Source: Salinicoccus sp. UBA3372 (GTDB lineage Bacteria; Bacillota; Bacilli; Staphylococcales; Salinicoccaceae). From it: 8,880 bases of DNA. Under the pieces are notes generated by a model. It was not told the DNA's origin. It ran no database searches and worked only from the letters and a program-made list of their open reading frames with translations. The translations under genes and the position numbers were made by a program. The stretch is from the NCBI GenBank assembly GCA_002360325.1, contig DEQG01000126.1, positions 1 through 8,880 of the forward strand, read 5' to 3'. This document shows, one piece after another, positions 1 through 6,585 of this stretch; positions within the stretch are counted from its first letter, which is position 1; every line of letters starts with the position of its first letter.

Positions 1-24
1 GAAGACTGATACAGATTCAGAAGA

Positions 25-60
25 CTTCCGGTATAAATATGTATGCCGGGAGTTTTTATT
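25..60 (+). terminator. Rho-independent terminator of a gene left of the window
   Basis: Arms 25-35 and 42-52 can form an 11-bp stem (core CCGG/CCGG, with G-T wobbles) around a 6-base loop, followed at once by TTTTTATTTTAT. This is the normal layout for a plus-strand terminator. The opposite strand has no T-run after the hairpin. The gene it serves lies mostly outside the window. One possible end is the GAA GAC TGA at 1-9, which would leave 15 bases before the stem, but which frame is coding cannot be told from so short a piece. Confidence 0.75.
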
Positions 61-74
61 TTATATTGGTCCGG

Positions 75-278
75 CGTTCAGCTGGCGAAGTTTTACCGGC
101 TGACTGAACACTTGAAGAACATATTTGTGCAGACAGACCGGAATTTGTCCCTAACTAAACGGTTGGCGGAGGTATCTGTGCAGCTGAGGTGAATATTGTC
201 TCCAACTGCACGTTTACTGCTGTCAAATGTGCAGATAGAGGATGACTAGTCTGCACCTGAACGGCTGTATCATTTTAT
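75..278. repeat. Degenerate 51-bp tandem repeat, about four units
   Basis: Four consecutive 51-base blocks (75-125, 126-176, 177-227, 228-278) align without gaps. Units 2, 3 and 4 each begin TGTGCAG (126, 177, 228), and unit 1 begins CGTTCAG. By hand count, 11 columns are identical in all four units (2, 3, 5-7, 20, 30, 31, 34, 35, 39), against about one expected by chance. Units 2/3 share 27 of 51 bases and units 3/4 share 26. Each unit can also form a local stem: GTTCAG/CTGAAC in unit 1, GACA/TGTC in unit 2, GTGCAG/CTGCAC in unit 3 and GTGCAGA/TCTGCAC in unit 4. The array fills the space between the left terminator and the moaC tail. No gene is supported here: the frame that runs through the repeat meets stops at 190-192 and 247-249. 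Origin and role are unknown. Confidence 0.6.
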
Positions 279-310
279 TAATGGATTTCAATAATAATAA
301 AAATCGATAT

Positions 311-348
311 CTGCTCATTCGACCTTGAAAGCCTCATCAAGCGAGCAG
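311..348 (-). terminator. Second hairpin behind moaC, possible backup terminator
   Basis: Outer arms CTGCTC (311-316) and GAGCAG (343-348) are complementary, as are inner arms CTTGA (324-328) and TCAAG (337-341), giving a two-part stem with an internal loop. Read on the minus strand, the hairpin is followed by ATATCGATTTTTATTATTATT, which is T-rich but not a clean T-run. It uses the same outer arms as the hairpin at 361-402, so it may be a duplicated or backup terminator. It could equally be a protein or RNA element of another kind. Confidence 0.4.
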
Positions 349-402
349 CAAAATGAAAAAACTGCTCACTCAGAGACAAAAAAATCACTCCAGGTGAGCA
401 GT
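349..402 (-). terminator. Probable moaC terminator
   Basis: The arms ACTGCTCAC (361-369) and GTGAGCAGT (394-402) are perfect 9-base inverted repeats around a 24-base loop. On the minus strand the stem is followed by TTTTTCATTTTG (bases 360 down to 349). It starts 17 bases past the moaC stop codon, the usual distance for a rho-independent terminator. The loop is longer than usual, which weakens the call somewhat. Confidence 0.6.
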
Positions 403-419
403 CAGAAATCTGTATTCAG

Positions 420-899
420 TTATTCGGCAGTATAATCTCCGGATTTACCGCCGGATTTTGAGACGAGTTTGGTTTCGTGAATGATCATGCCTTTATCGAG
501 TGCCTTACACATATCGTAAACGGTGAGCGCTGCGGCGCTTGCTGCGGTCAGTGCTTCCATTTCTACGCCGGTCTGTCCTTTTGTCTTAACTTCCGTGACA
601 ATATTCAAAAGGTATCCGGATTCTGTATTCCAGCTGAATGAAATATCTACGCCTGACAGCGACAACGGGTGGCACATCGGTATGATCTGGTGTGTATTTT
701 TTGCAGCCATGATTCCGGCAATCTGGGCAACTGAAAGCACGTCGCCTTTTTTGATTTTATCTTCGGTAATTGCTTTATATATATCTTCAGTGACTTCCAC
801 CGAGCTTGATGCTCTTGCGATTCTTGTAGAAACCTCTTTATCTGAGACGTCGACCATTTTAGCGCGTCCTTCTTCATTAAAATGAGTGAATTCGTTCAT
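420..899 (-). CDS. moaC: Cyclic pyranopterin monophosphate synthase MoaC
   Basis: MoaC converts the MoaA product, 3',8-cyclo-7,8-dihydro-GTP, to cyclic pyranopterin monophosphate, in the cytosol. The 159-residue product is the usual size. It carries the family blocks in order: KMVDVSDK (14-21), [12 protein letters not shown] (58-69), MCHPL with His77 (75-79), [11 protein letters not shown] (111-121), [11 protein letters not shown] (128-138) and KSGGKSG (148-154). Asp129 and Lys132 match the family's catalytic Asp/Lys pair. The frame stays open to an ATG at 908, but that codon abuts the AAAGG ribosome binding site. The ATG at 899 sits about 9 bases after it and gives an N-terminus MNEFTH, like the staphylococcal protein as I recall it. 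The gene is divergent from the moeA operon, so MoaC is made from its own transcript while its partner MoaA is encoded last in the opposite operon. The stop codon is TAA. Confidence 0.97.
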   Translation of the reverse strand: MNEFTHFNEEGRAKMVDVSDKEVSTRIARASSSVEVTEDIYKAITEDKIKKGDVLSVAQIAGIMAAKNTHQIIPMCHPLSLSGVDISFSWNTESGYLLNIVTEVKTKGQTGVEMEALTAASAAALTVYDMCKALDKGMIIHETKLVSKSGGKSGDYTAE

Positions 900-925
900 T
901 CCAATCATCCTTTCTAGTACAATAG

Positions 926-934
926 ATTATAACA
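926..934 (-). promoter_or_regulatory. Extended -10 promoter of moaC
   Basis: On the minus strand the sequence reads TGTTATAAT, a perfect TATAAT (bases 931-926) with the TG of an extended -10 element just upstream. No good TTGACA-like -35 is seen 16-18 bases further up, as is common for extended -10 promoters. Transcription would start near 919, giving a leader of about 20 bases that contains the AAAGG ribosome binding site. There is no room for a riboswitch in this leader. Confidence 0.6.
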
Positions 935-962
935 GAAAAAGTTTTAGAAAGTAGGAGAATAG

Positions 963-2222
963 ATGACTTTGCACAGAAAGCCGATCCCCGTCAATGAGGC
1001 GGTAGGAAAGGTTTTGGATAATACTGGTGTTACAGACACAGAAGTTATTTCTTATGAGGAGGCACACGGGCGTATTCTGGCGGGTGATCTTGTCGCAACG
1101 CATGATGTGCCTTTATTCACTAAATCCGCAATGGACGGATTTGCCATCAGAGCTGCGGACTCAAAAGGAGCGAGCGGTGATAACCGCATTCCGTTCAAAG
1201 TGATCGAAGAGGTGCCTGCCGGCTCAACAAGTGATTATGAGCTGAAGGAAAATGAAGCGTTCAGAATCATGACAGGTGCAGAGATTCCTGAGAGCGCGGA
1301 CACGGTCGTCATGTTTGAACAAGCGAAGGAAACTGATGAGGGCTTCACAGTCCGTAAAACTTTCAACCCGGACGAAAATATTGCCATGCAGGGGGAAGAG
1401 TGCAAAAAGGGGGACGTCATCCTTGAAAAAGGGTCGCTGATCAACCCGGGGACGGTGGCTGTGCTTGCGACATTCGGATACAGCGAGGTGGAAGTGTTTA
1501 AAAAACCGATCGTCGGTGTTTTATCGACGGGCAGTGAACTCCTGGATGTAGACGAGGAACTGGTCCGCGGTAAAATCAGAAATTCAAATACCCCGATGAT
1601 ACTTGCACAGCTTAAAAGAGCCGGCATAGAAGGAAAAAGATACCACATGCAGAGTGATGACCTGGATATACTGCATGACAACATCAAAGAGATATTGGAA
1701 GAAGTGGATATGATCATTACGACCGGCGGTGTTTCTGTCGGAGATTATGATCTGCTGCCGAAAATTTACGACAGACTCGGTGCCGAAGTATTGTTCAACA
1801 AAGTTGCAATGCGTCCGGGCAGCGTCACGACTGTGTCACGCCTCGGTGATAAACTGCTGTTCGGTCTGAGCGGCAACCCCTCCGCATGCTATTCCGGATT
1901 CGAACTTTTCGTGAGACCGGCGCTCGGTATGATGATGGAAACTGAAAGGGTCTTCGCACCGTTCATCGATGCGGAACTCGCTGAAGATTTCACGAAGCCG
2001 AACCCTTTCACCCGTTTCATCCGTGCGGAAATCAATTACATTGAAGGTAAAGCGTATGCGAAACCTTCCGGTTTCAACAAATCGAATGCTGTGACTTCAA
2101 TTGCGAAGAGTAACGGTGTCATCGTTATGCCCGGCGGTACGCGGGGTTTTGAAAAAGGTGACGCGGTCAAAGTGATGATGACGGATGTGACTTCCGGCTC
2201 TGATAATTTCGGGGTGGAATAG
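963..2222 (+). CDS. moeA: Molybdopterin molybdenumtransferase MoeA
   Basis: MoeA inserts molybdate into adenylylated molybdopterin to form the active cofactor, in the cytosol. The 419-residue length fits the family. Visible family blocks are SAMDGFA (55-61), RIMTGAEIP (101-109), STGSEL (188-193), RNSN (206-209), the TTGGVSVGDYD block (253-263), KVAMRPG (280-286) and GLSGNPSA (301-308). The C-terminal domain IV follows from about 330. The start ATG has an AGGAG at 953-957, 5 bases upstream. It is the first gene of a plus-strand operon; only 63 bases separate it from the divergent moaC start, so the two genes must share a promoter region. The -10 for moeA is less clear than that of moaC: TACAAT at 918-923 is the best candidate, without a good -35. 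The stop TAG is immediately followed by the mobB ATG. Confidence 0.97.
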   Translation: MTLHRKPIPVNEAVGKVLDNTGVTDTEVISYEEAHGRILAGDLVATHDVPLFTKSAMDGFAIRAADSKGASGDNRIPFKVIEEVPAGSTSDYELKENEAFRIMTGAEIPESADTVVMFEQAKETDEGFTVRKTFNPDENIAMQGEECKKGDVILEKGSLINPGTVAVLATFGYSEVEVFKKPIVGVLSTGSELLDVDEELVRGKIRNSNTPMILAQLKRAGIEGKRYHMQSDDLDILHDNIKEILEEVDMIITTGGVSVGDYDLLPKIYDRLGAEVLFNKVAMRPGSVTTVSRLGDKLLFGLSGNPSACYSGFELFVRPALGMMMETERVFAPFIDAELAEDFTKPNPFTRFIRAEINYIEGKAYAKPSGFNKSNAVTSIAKSNGVIVMPGGTRGFEKGDAVKVMMTDVTSGSDNFGVE

Positions 2223-2678
2223 ATGAAGATTCTGCAGATCACCGGCTTTAAGAACAGCGGCAAGACGACGACGGTCAACCGCATGGTAAAATTTCTGAAA
2301 GAACGGAATTATAAAGTGGCGGTCATTAAAAATCATCACCGCGACGATGTTCACGACCTGACGACAGATACCGGAAAATTCATCGAGAGCGGTTCGGACT
2401 ACACAATGCTGAATACACCGGGCACCGTGATGACGGTTGAGAATAAAGAGCCGGATCTGGAACAGCAGATAGAGGACTGTTCCCGGCTTGTAGATTTTAT
2501 TTTGATAGAAGGTTATAAAGACGAGGATTATCCTAAAATTTTTATGGAGTATTCTTTCAAAAGCGGTCACACAAATTTAAATAATATCAGTCTTCGGAAT
2601 GTGTTAAAAATATTTGATATACGTTATGATGAAGAGACTATCATGGCTTGGTTTAAAGAATGGAGTATGGATGAATGA
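2223..2678 (+). CDS. mobB: Molybdopterin-guanine dinucleotide biosynthesis adaptor protein MobB
   Basis: MobB is a small P-loop GTPase that binds MobA and assists formation of the guanine dinucleotide form of the cofactor; it is helpful rather than essential in E. coli. The 151-residue protein opens with a Walker A motif, GFKNSGKTT (8-16), then the family's IKNHHRDD region (35-42) and a Walker-B-like strand ending IEGYK (95-99). The C-terminal third is poorly conserved and I see no further motif. The gene starts directly after the moeA stop with no gap, with a G-rich GGGGTGG just upstream inside the end of moeA. Its TGA overlaps the ATG of moaE (ATGA), which suggests translational coupling. 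Confidence 0.93.
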   Translation: MKILQITGFKNSGKTTTVNRMVKFLKERNYKVAVIKNHHRDDVHDLTTDTGKFIESGSDYTMLNTPGTVMTVENKEPDLEQQIEDCSRLVDFILIEGYKDEDYPKIFMEYSFKSGHTNLNNISLRNVLKIFDIRYDEETIMAWFKEWSMDE

Positions 2679-3118
2679 AACAGTTTGAAGTAGTTGAAAC
2701 ACCACTTGAACCGATGACGTATCATCAATTCGTCTTAAATGAAAAACAGGGTGCCATCTGTACATTCACCGGGCATGTCAGGGAATGGACGAAAGGCACC
2801 CAGACGATATATCTGGAATATGAAGCATATATTCCAATGGCCGAGAAAATGCTCGCCCAGATCGGCGACGAGATTTCAGAACGCTGGCCGGGGGTGCTGA
2901 CTTCAATCGGCCACCGTATCGGCAAGCTCGATATATCCGATATCGCCGTAGTCATTGTTACAAGCTCTCCGCACAGAGCGGACAGCTACAGTGCGAATGA
3001 GTACGCAGTCGAGCGTCTGAAAGAGATTGTTCCGATATGGAAAAAAGAAATTTGGTCTGATGGTGAAGAGTGGATCGGGGATTCCCGTCATTATCATTCC
3101 AGTGTAGAGGAGAAATAA
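2675..3118 (+). CDS. moaE: Molybdopterin synthase large (catalytic) subunit MoaE
   Basis: MoaE with MoaD forms the heterotetrameric molybdopterin synthase, which transfers two sulfurs from the MoaD C-terminal thiocarboxylate to cyclic pyranopterin monophosphate. The 147-residue length is typical. Family signatures are FTGHVRE (31-37), LEYEAY (47-52), IGHRIGKL (78-85), VTSSPHR (95-101), and VPIWKKE (119-125), where Lys123 corresponds to the active-site lysine of the VPFWKRE segment in E. coli MoaE. The start ATG overlaps the mobB stop, and GGAG at 2662-2665 lies 9 bases upstream. The stop TAA at 3116 is followed by the moaD start after 2 bases. Confidence 0.96.
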   Translation: MKQFEVVETPLEPMTYHQFVLNEKQGAICTFTGHVREWTKGTQTIYLEYEAYIPMAEKMLAQIGDEISERWPGVLTSIGHRIGKLDISDIAVVIVTSSPHRADSYSANEYAVERLKEIVPIWKKEIWSDGEEWIGDSRHYHSSVEEK

Positions 3119-3120
3119 CG

Positions 3121-3354
3121 ATGAAAGTAATGCTTTTTGCCGGACTGAAGGAAAAAGTGGGAAATGACGTCATTGAGTTGGACACAGATGGTCCAATGAA
3201 AGTTATAGATTTGAAAAACAGAATTTATGCAGACTATCCGATTCTGGACGGCGAAGTCTTCCAGGTGGCGAGCAATGAATCATTCGTCAAGGATGATCAT
3301 ACTTTATCAAGCGGAGATATGATTGCGCTTATACCGCCTGTGAGCGGCGGCTGA
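3121..3354 (+). CDS. moaD: Molybdopterin synthase sulfur carrier subunit MoaD
   Basis: MoaD is a ubiquitin-fold sulfur carrier. Its C-terminal Gly-Gly is adenylylated by a MoeB/ThiF-type enzyme, converted to a thiocarboxylate, and inserted into the MoaE active site. The product is 77 residues and ends IPPVSGG, the obligatory exposed di-glycine. An open frame runs upstream into moaE to an ATG at 3070, but the ATG at 3121 has a strong AGAGGAG (3106-3112) 8 bases upstream and gives the usual size and the expected MKVMLFAGL start, so 3121 is chosen. No moeB-like gene lies in the window, so the activating enzyme must be encoded elsewhere. The stop TGA shares one base with the mobA ATG (TGATG). Confidence 0.96.
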   Translation: MKVMLFAGLKEKVGNDVIELDTDGPMKVIDLKNRIYADYPILDGEVFQVASNESFVKDDHTLSSGDMIALIPPVSGG

Positions 3355-3926
3355 TGAAAACAATCGGCGTCGTGCTGGCAGGCGGCAGATCGACCCGCTT
3401 CGGCGAACAGAAAAGTCTGTATGAATTCAATGGCAGGAAGATGTATCAGCATGTATACGATGCTTTATCGGAATCCGGAGTGTGTGATGACATAGTCATC
3501 AGCACAAATGAGACTCTTGAGCCGTATTTTGATTATAAGACGGTCATCGATGATGAGGACTACCAGGATTACGGGCCGCTCGGAGGGCTGTATGCAGCAG
3601 CGAAAGCCCACCGGGGAGACAGGCTGCTGGTCGTGTCTTGCGACACGCCTTTCATTACGGCGGAATGGCTGAAAAAGCTGTATGATTCGGCACTCGCCAA
3701 TCCAAATACTTTCATTGTCTCAGCGGAAGATGATAAAATGCATCCAACAATCAGTGTCTTCCAGGGGATTGATTTAATAGATGAATTGGAAGGGCAGCTC
3801 AAGTCAAAACGATTGAGTTTCAAGGCGTTCTTCAACAGTCGGAATGTCAAAATGATTGATGTATGCGATACGGAAGAAAGCCCGGGAATATTCAGGAATA
3901 TAAATTATAAAAGTGATATGAATTAA
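3354..3926 (+). CDS. mobA: Molybdenum cofactor guanylyltransferase MobA
   Basis: MobA transfers GMP from GTP to molybdenum cofactor, giving the guanine dinucleotide form used by DMSO-reductase family enzymes such as respiratory nitrate reductase and formate dehydrogenases. Its presence implies that such enzymes exist in this organism. The 190-residue protein has the nucleotidyltransferase signature [15 protein letters not shown] (8-22), the GPLGGLYAA block (74-82) and the metal-binding SCDTPF (95-100), then the FRNIN segment (180-184) near the C-terminus where the family has F-x-N-I-N. The start overlaps the moaD stop, and only a weak GGCGG precedes it, made by the moaD Gly-Gly codons. Translation is therefore probably coupled to moaD. 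Confidence 0.95.
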   Translation: MKTIGVVLAGGRSTRFGEQKSLYEFNGRKMYQHVYDALSESGVCDDIVISTNETLEPYFDYKTVIDDEDYQDYGPLGGLYAAAKAHRGDRLLVVSCDTPFITAEWLKKLYDSALANPNTFIVSAEDDKMHPTISVFQGIDLIDELEGQLKSKRLSFKAFFNSRNVKMIDVCDTEESPGIFRNINYKSDMN

Positions 3927-3937
3927 GGAGGGATGCT

Positions 3938-4963
3938 ATGACAGAGCAGATTACAGATAAGTTTGGCAGACCGATAAGAGACCTTCGCATCTCTGTAACA
4001 GATAAATGTAATTTCAGATGTCGTTATTGCATGCCTAAGGAGATTTTTGGCGACGATTTTCAATTTATGAAACAGGATGAACTTTTGTCCTTTGAAGAGA
4101 TTGAGAGAATCGCAAAAATATATGCAAGTATGGGTGTCAAAAAATTACGTATTACCGGTGGTGAGCCGTTACTGCGTAAAGATTTACACGAGCTGATTGC
4201 AGTATTGAATGATATAGAAGGTATTGAAGATATCGGACTGACGACGAATGGTCTGTTGTTGAAGAAACACGGCCAGAAGTTATACGACGCAGGTCTTCGC
4301 AGACTGAACATCAGCCTTGATGCACTGGATGACGAGCTGTTCGGGCAGATCAACGACAGAGGCATCGGTACATCGAGAATACTGGAGCAGATCAAATATG
4401 CACAGTCCATCGGATTTGAAATCAAGGTGAACATGGTGGTCCAGAGAGGGCTGAACGAACATGAAATCATACCGATGACGCGTTATTTCAAAGAGCTGGA
4501 CGGCGTGACACTGCGTTTCATCGAGTTTATGGACGTCGGTAATGATAACGGCTGGAACTTCGATAAAGTGGTCACCAAAAAAGAGATTATGGAGATGCTG
4601 GATAAAGAGTTCGACCTGGAACCGCGTTCTCCGAAATATTATGGGGAAGTGGCCAAAGTGTACCGTCATAAAGATGCACAATCATACTTAGGGTTCATCA
4701 CGAGCGTGTCTGAGAGCTTCTGTTCTACATGTACACGTGCAAGGCTGTCATCCGACGGTAAATTCTACGGCTGTCTGTTTGCTGTAGAAGGATTTGATAT
4801 TAAAACATTGATGCGTGAAGGCATATACGATTCAGAGCTTCAGGATATTCTGGTCGGTGTATGGAATCAGCGTGACGACCGCTATTCTGAGATCAGAACT
4901 GAAATCACTGAGGAAAGACGCCAGGCGCGCAAGAAAATCAATATGAGTTATATTGGAGGATAA
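3938..4963 (+). CDS. moaA: GTP 3',8-cyclase MoaA (radical SAM)
   Basis: MoaA carries out the first step of molybdenum cofactor synthesis, the radical cyclisation of GTP to 3',8-cyclo-7,8-dihydro-GTP, using two 4Fe-4S clusters. The 341-residue protein has the radical SAM motif with Cys24, Cys28 and Cys31 in CNFRCRYC, the SAM-binding RITGGEPLL (71-79) and NISLDAL (124-130). The second cluster ligands are Cys262, Cys265 and Cys279. It ends in YIGG: the C-terminal Gly-Gly is a conserved, functionally required tail in this family. AAGGAGGG at 3925-3932 overlaps the mobA stop and lies 5 bases before the ATG, the best ribosome binding site in the operon. It is the last gene of the operon, with a terminator directly on its stop codon. 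Confidence 0.98.
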   Translation: MTEQITDKFGRPIRDLRISVTDKCNFRCRYCMPKEIFGDDFQFMKQDELLSFEEIERIAKIYASMGVKKLRITGGEPLLRKDLHELIAVLNDIEGIEDIGLTTNGLLLKKHGQKLYDAGLRRLNISLDALDDELFGQINDRGIGTSRILEQIKYAQSIGFEIKVNMVVQRGLNEHEIIPMTRYFKELDGVTLRFIEFMDVGNDNGWNFDKVVTKKEIMEMLDKEFDLEPRSPKYYGEVAKVYRHKDAQSYLGFITSVSESFCSTCTRARLSSDGKFYGCLFAVEGFDIKTLMREGIYDSELQDILVGVWNQRDDRYSEIRTEITEERRQARKKINMSYIGG

Positions 4964-4990
4964 AACGTGAAGATTACTTCACGTTTTTTT
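4962..4990 (+). terminator. Rho-independent terminator of the moeA-moaA operon
   Basis: AAAACGTGAAG (4962-4972) and its complement CTTCACGTTTT (4977-4987) form an 11-bp stem with a 4-base loop, continuing into a run of seven T (4984-4990). The stem begins within the moaA stop codon. The A-run on the left flank means it could also work on the minus strand, though no minus-strand gene reads into it. Confidence 0.92.
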
Positions 4991-5016
4991 CAAATTTAAA
5001 ATAGGAAGCGTTAAGA

Positions 5017-6585
5017 ATGAAAATAGGATTTCCAAGGAAATGGCTGATAGTCTATGTACTGATTTCCTTCCTGATGACTATATTTTATGTCTTTTTCGGA
5101 CATTATCTGTCAGTCATCTTATCTGACTTCATCGTCGGGAATCAGACATTATCATATACTTTGCTCGCATGGATGCTGATTTTTTTCACGGCATTCATAC
5201 TTTTGCGTGCAATTTACCAGTACAGTACCGCCCATGTCGCTCATAAGCGCATGGAAAATTATGGGAATGAATTATTATCCAGAGTGGATGATACGACGAA
5301 TAGAAAGTCGGAATCCTTCCTGAATGCGCTGTATGTGCATCTGGAAAAATACCGGCCGTTTGAGCAGGTGTTCATCCCGACGATCGTCAGTACGATGGTC
5401 AAGCTCGTCGTCATCATCATCGTGCTGTTTTTCGTCCACAGAAATGCGGCTGTCATCCTGCTTCTGACTGCACCGTTTGTCCCGCTCTATTACGTGCTGG
5501 TGGGGCTGCAGACAAGGGACGAGTCATATAGGCAGGCCTCCCAATTCGATGATATGGGCACTTTATTTTTAAACCTGGTGCGAGGTAAAGATACTGTCCG
5601 TTACACAGGTTCGGGAGAATCTGTCAGAGGGCGTTTGGAAGAGAATAATAAGGATTTCGTATCACAGACGATGAAAATCTTGAAATATGCATTCCAATCG
5701 TCCTTGATGCTCGAGTTTATAACGATACTCGGTATCGGACTTGTGGCGCTTGAAATCGGACTGCAGATCATCATATTTGAAAACATCACCTTTTACGCGG
5801 CCTTCTTCGCCCTCCTGCTCGCTCCGGAATTTTATAACGCGCTGAAAGTTTTGGGCGTCGAGTTCCATAACGGCCAGCTGGCAAGAGGTCACTTGGACAA
5901 AGTGAACGAGTGGCTTAAGGCGCCGGCAAAGCATAAAGAGTACAGAACGGTATCGGAGTCCGGCGGCTATGCGGTCGAACTTGAAAATGTCGATATCGGC
6001 TACGGTGAAATGCGGCTGGTCGAAAATATAACTGTCAAGTTTGAACCCCGGACGATCAATGCAATTACCGGCCCTTCGGGGGAGGGCAAGACGACGCTCC
6101 TGAAAACGATTGTCGGACTGCTGCCGCCCGAGAATGGCGATGTCAGACTGTCTACGATGGACATCGGCTATATTTCAGATGAACTTTATTTTAATGACAG
6201 TACGTTGTTCGATTATCTTTCAGACGGCGGGCCCGGTGAGGAAGCGGTGCTCGGTATACTTGAAAAGCTGAAACTGATGGGCAGTGTGGACAAGCTGACC
6301 GAAGGCATCCATACACCGATTGTAAATAATAATGTACCGTTTTCCGGCGGGGAAATCGTCCGCCTGAAAATTGCACGCGTGCTGTTAAAACGGCCGGGCA
6401 TCATCGTCATGGATGAACCGACTGAATTTCTGGATGCTGAAACGGAAAGTATAGTGCTGGATCATCTAAATGAATTCAAAGAGTTTTCAACGATCATTGC
6501 GGTCGTTCACAGACAGAGACTGCTGAATATCAGCGATACACATTATCACCTTGAAAATAAAAAGATGGAAAGAGGTGATATATGA
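5017..6585 (+). CDS. cydD: ABC transporter, CydD-like permease/ATPase fusion
   Basis: This is half of a heterodimeric ABC exporter of the CydDC type, needed in other bacteria to assemble cytochrome bd. Thiol export and haem handling have both been proposed as its activity. The 522-residue protein has about six hydrophobic segments (near 8-28, 47-66, 125-142, 145-165, 228-252, 255-275). The CydD hallmark LLLAPEFYNALKVLG follows at 266-280. The ATPase domain shows Walker A GPSGEGKT (352-359), signature FSGGE (442-446), Walker B IIVMDEP (462-468) and the switch His498. Two oddities: Walker A and Q-loop are only about 36 residues apart, and the Q-loop position appears to be Asp388, not Gln. Start ATG 5017 has AGGAAG (5003-5008) 8 bases upstream. 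It sits 26 bases past the moaA terminator. The TGA overlaps the next ATG. B. subtilis naming swaps cydC and cydD. Confidence 0.8.
   Translation: MKIGFPRKWLIVYVLISFLMTIFYVFFGHYLSVILSDFIVGNQTLSYTLLAWMLIFFTAFILLRAIYQYSTAHVAHKRMENYGNELLSRVDDTTNRKSESFLNALYVHLEKYRPFEQVFIPTIVSTMVKLVVIIIVLFFVHRNAAVILLLTAPFVPLYYVLVGLQTRDESYRQASQFDDMGTLFLNLVRGKDTVRYTGSGESVRGRLEENNKDFVSQTMKILKYAFQSSLMLEFITILGIGLVALEIGLQIIIFENITFYAAFFALLLAPEFYNALKVLGVEFHNGQLARGHLDKVNEWLKAPAKHKEYRTVSESGGYAVELENVDIGYGEMRLVENITVKFEPRTINAITGPSGEGKTTLLKTIVGLLPPENGDVRLSTMDIGYISDELYFNDSTLFDYLSDGGPGEEAVLGILEKLKLMGSVDKLTEGIHTPIVNNNVPFSGGEIVRLKIARVLLKRPGIIVMDEPTEFLDAETESIVLDHLNEFKEFSTIIAVVHRQRLLNISDTHYHLENKKMERGDI

Noticed and set aside
43..192. 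A 49-codon open frame through the first two repeat units, starting at an ATG at 43
   Set aside because: The ATG lies in the stem-loop of the left terminator with no ribosome binding site. The same frame is closed by TGA at 190-192 and TAG at 247-249 in the later repeat units.
75..278. CRISPR array
   Set aside because: The units are diverged over their full length, with no short conserved repeat alternating with unique spacers.
897..908. Upstream moaC start at 908
   Set aside because: The AAAGG ribosome binding site directly touches that ATG. The ATG at 899 has proper spacing and gives the family's N-terminus.
3070..3120. N-terminal extension of moaD to an ATG at 3070
   Set aside because: It overlaps moaE, has no ribosome binding site, and would add residues before the normal start of the ubiquitin fold; 3121 has AGAGGAG well placed.
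4060..4681. Long minus-strand open frames inside moaA, and similar ones in the other genes
   Set aside because: They lie opposite clearly conserved coding regions, lack ribosome binding sites and show no recognisable protein family.
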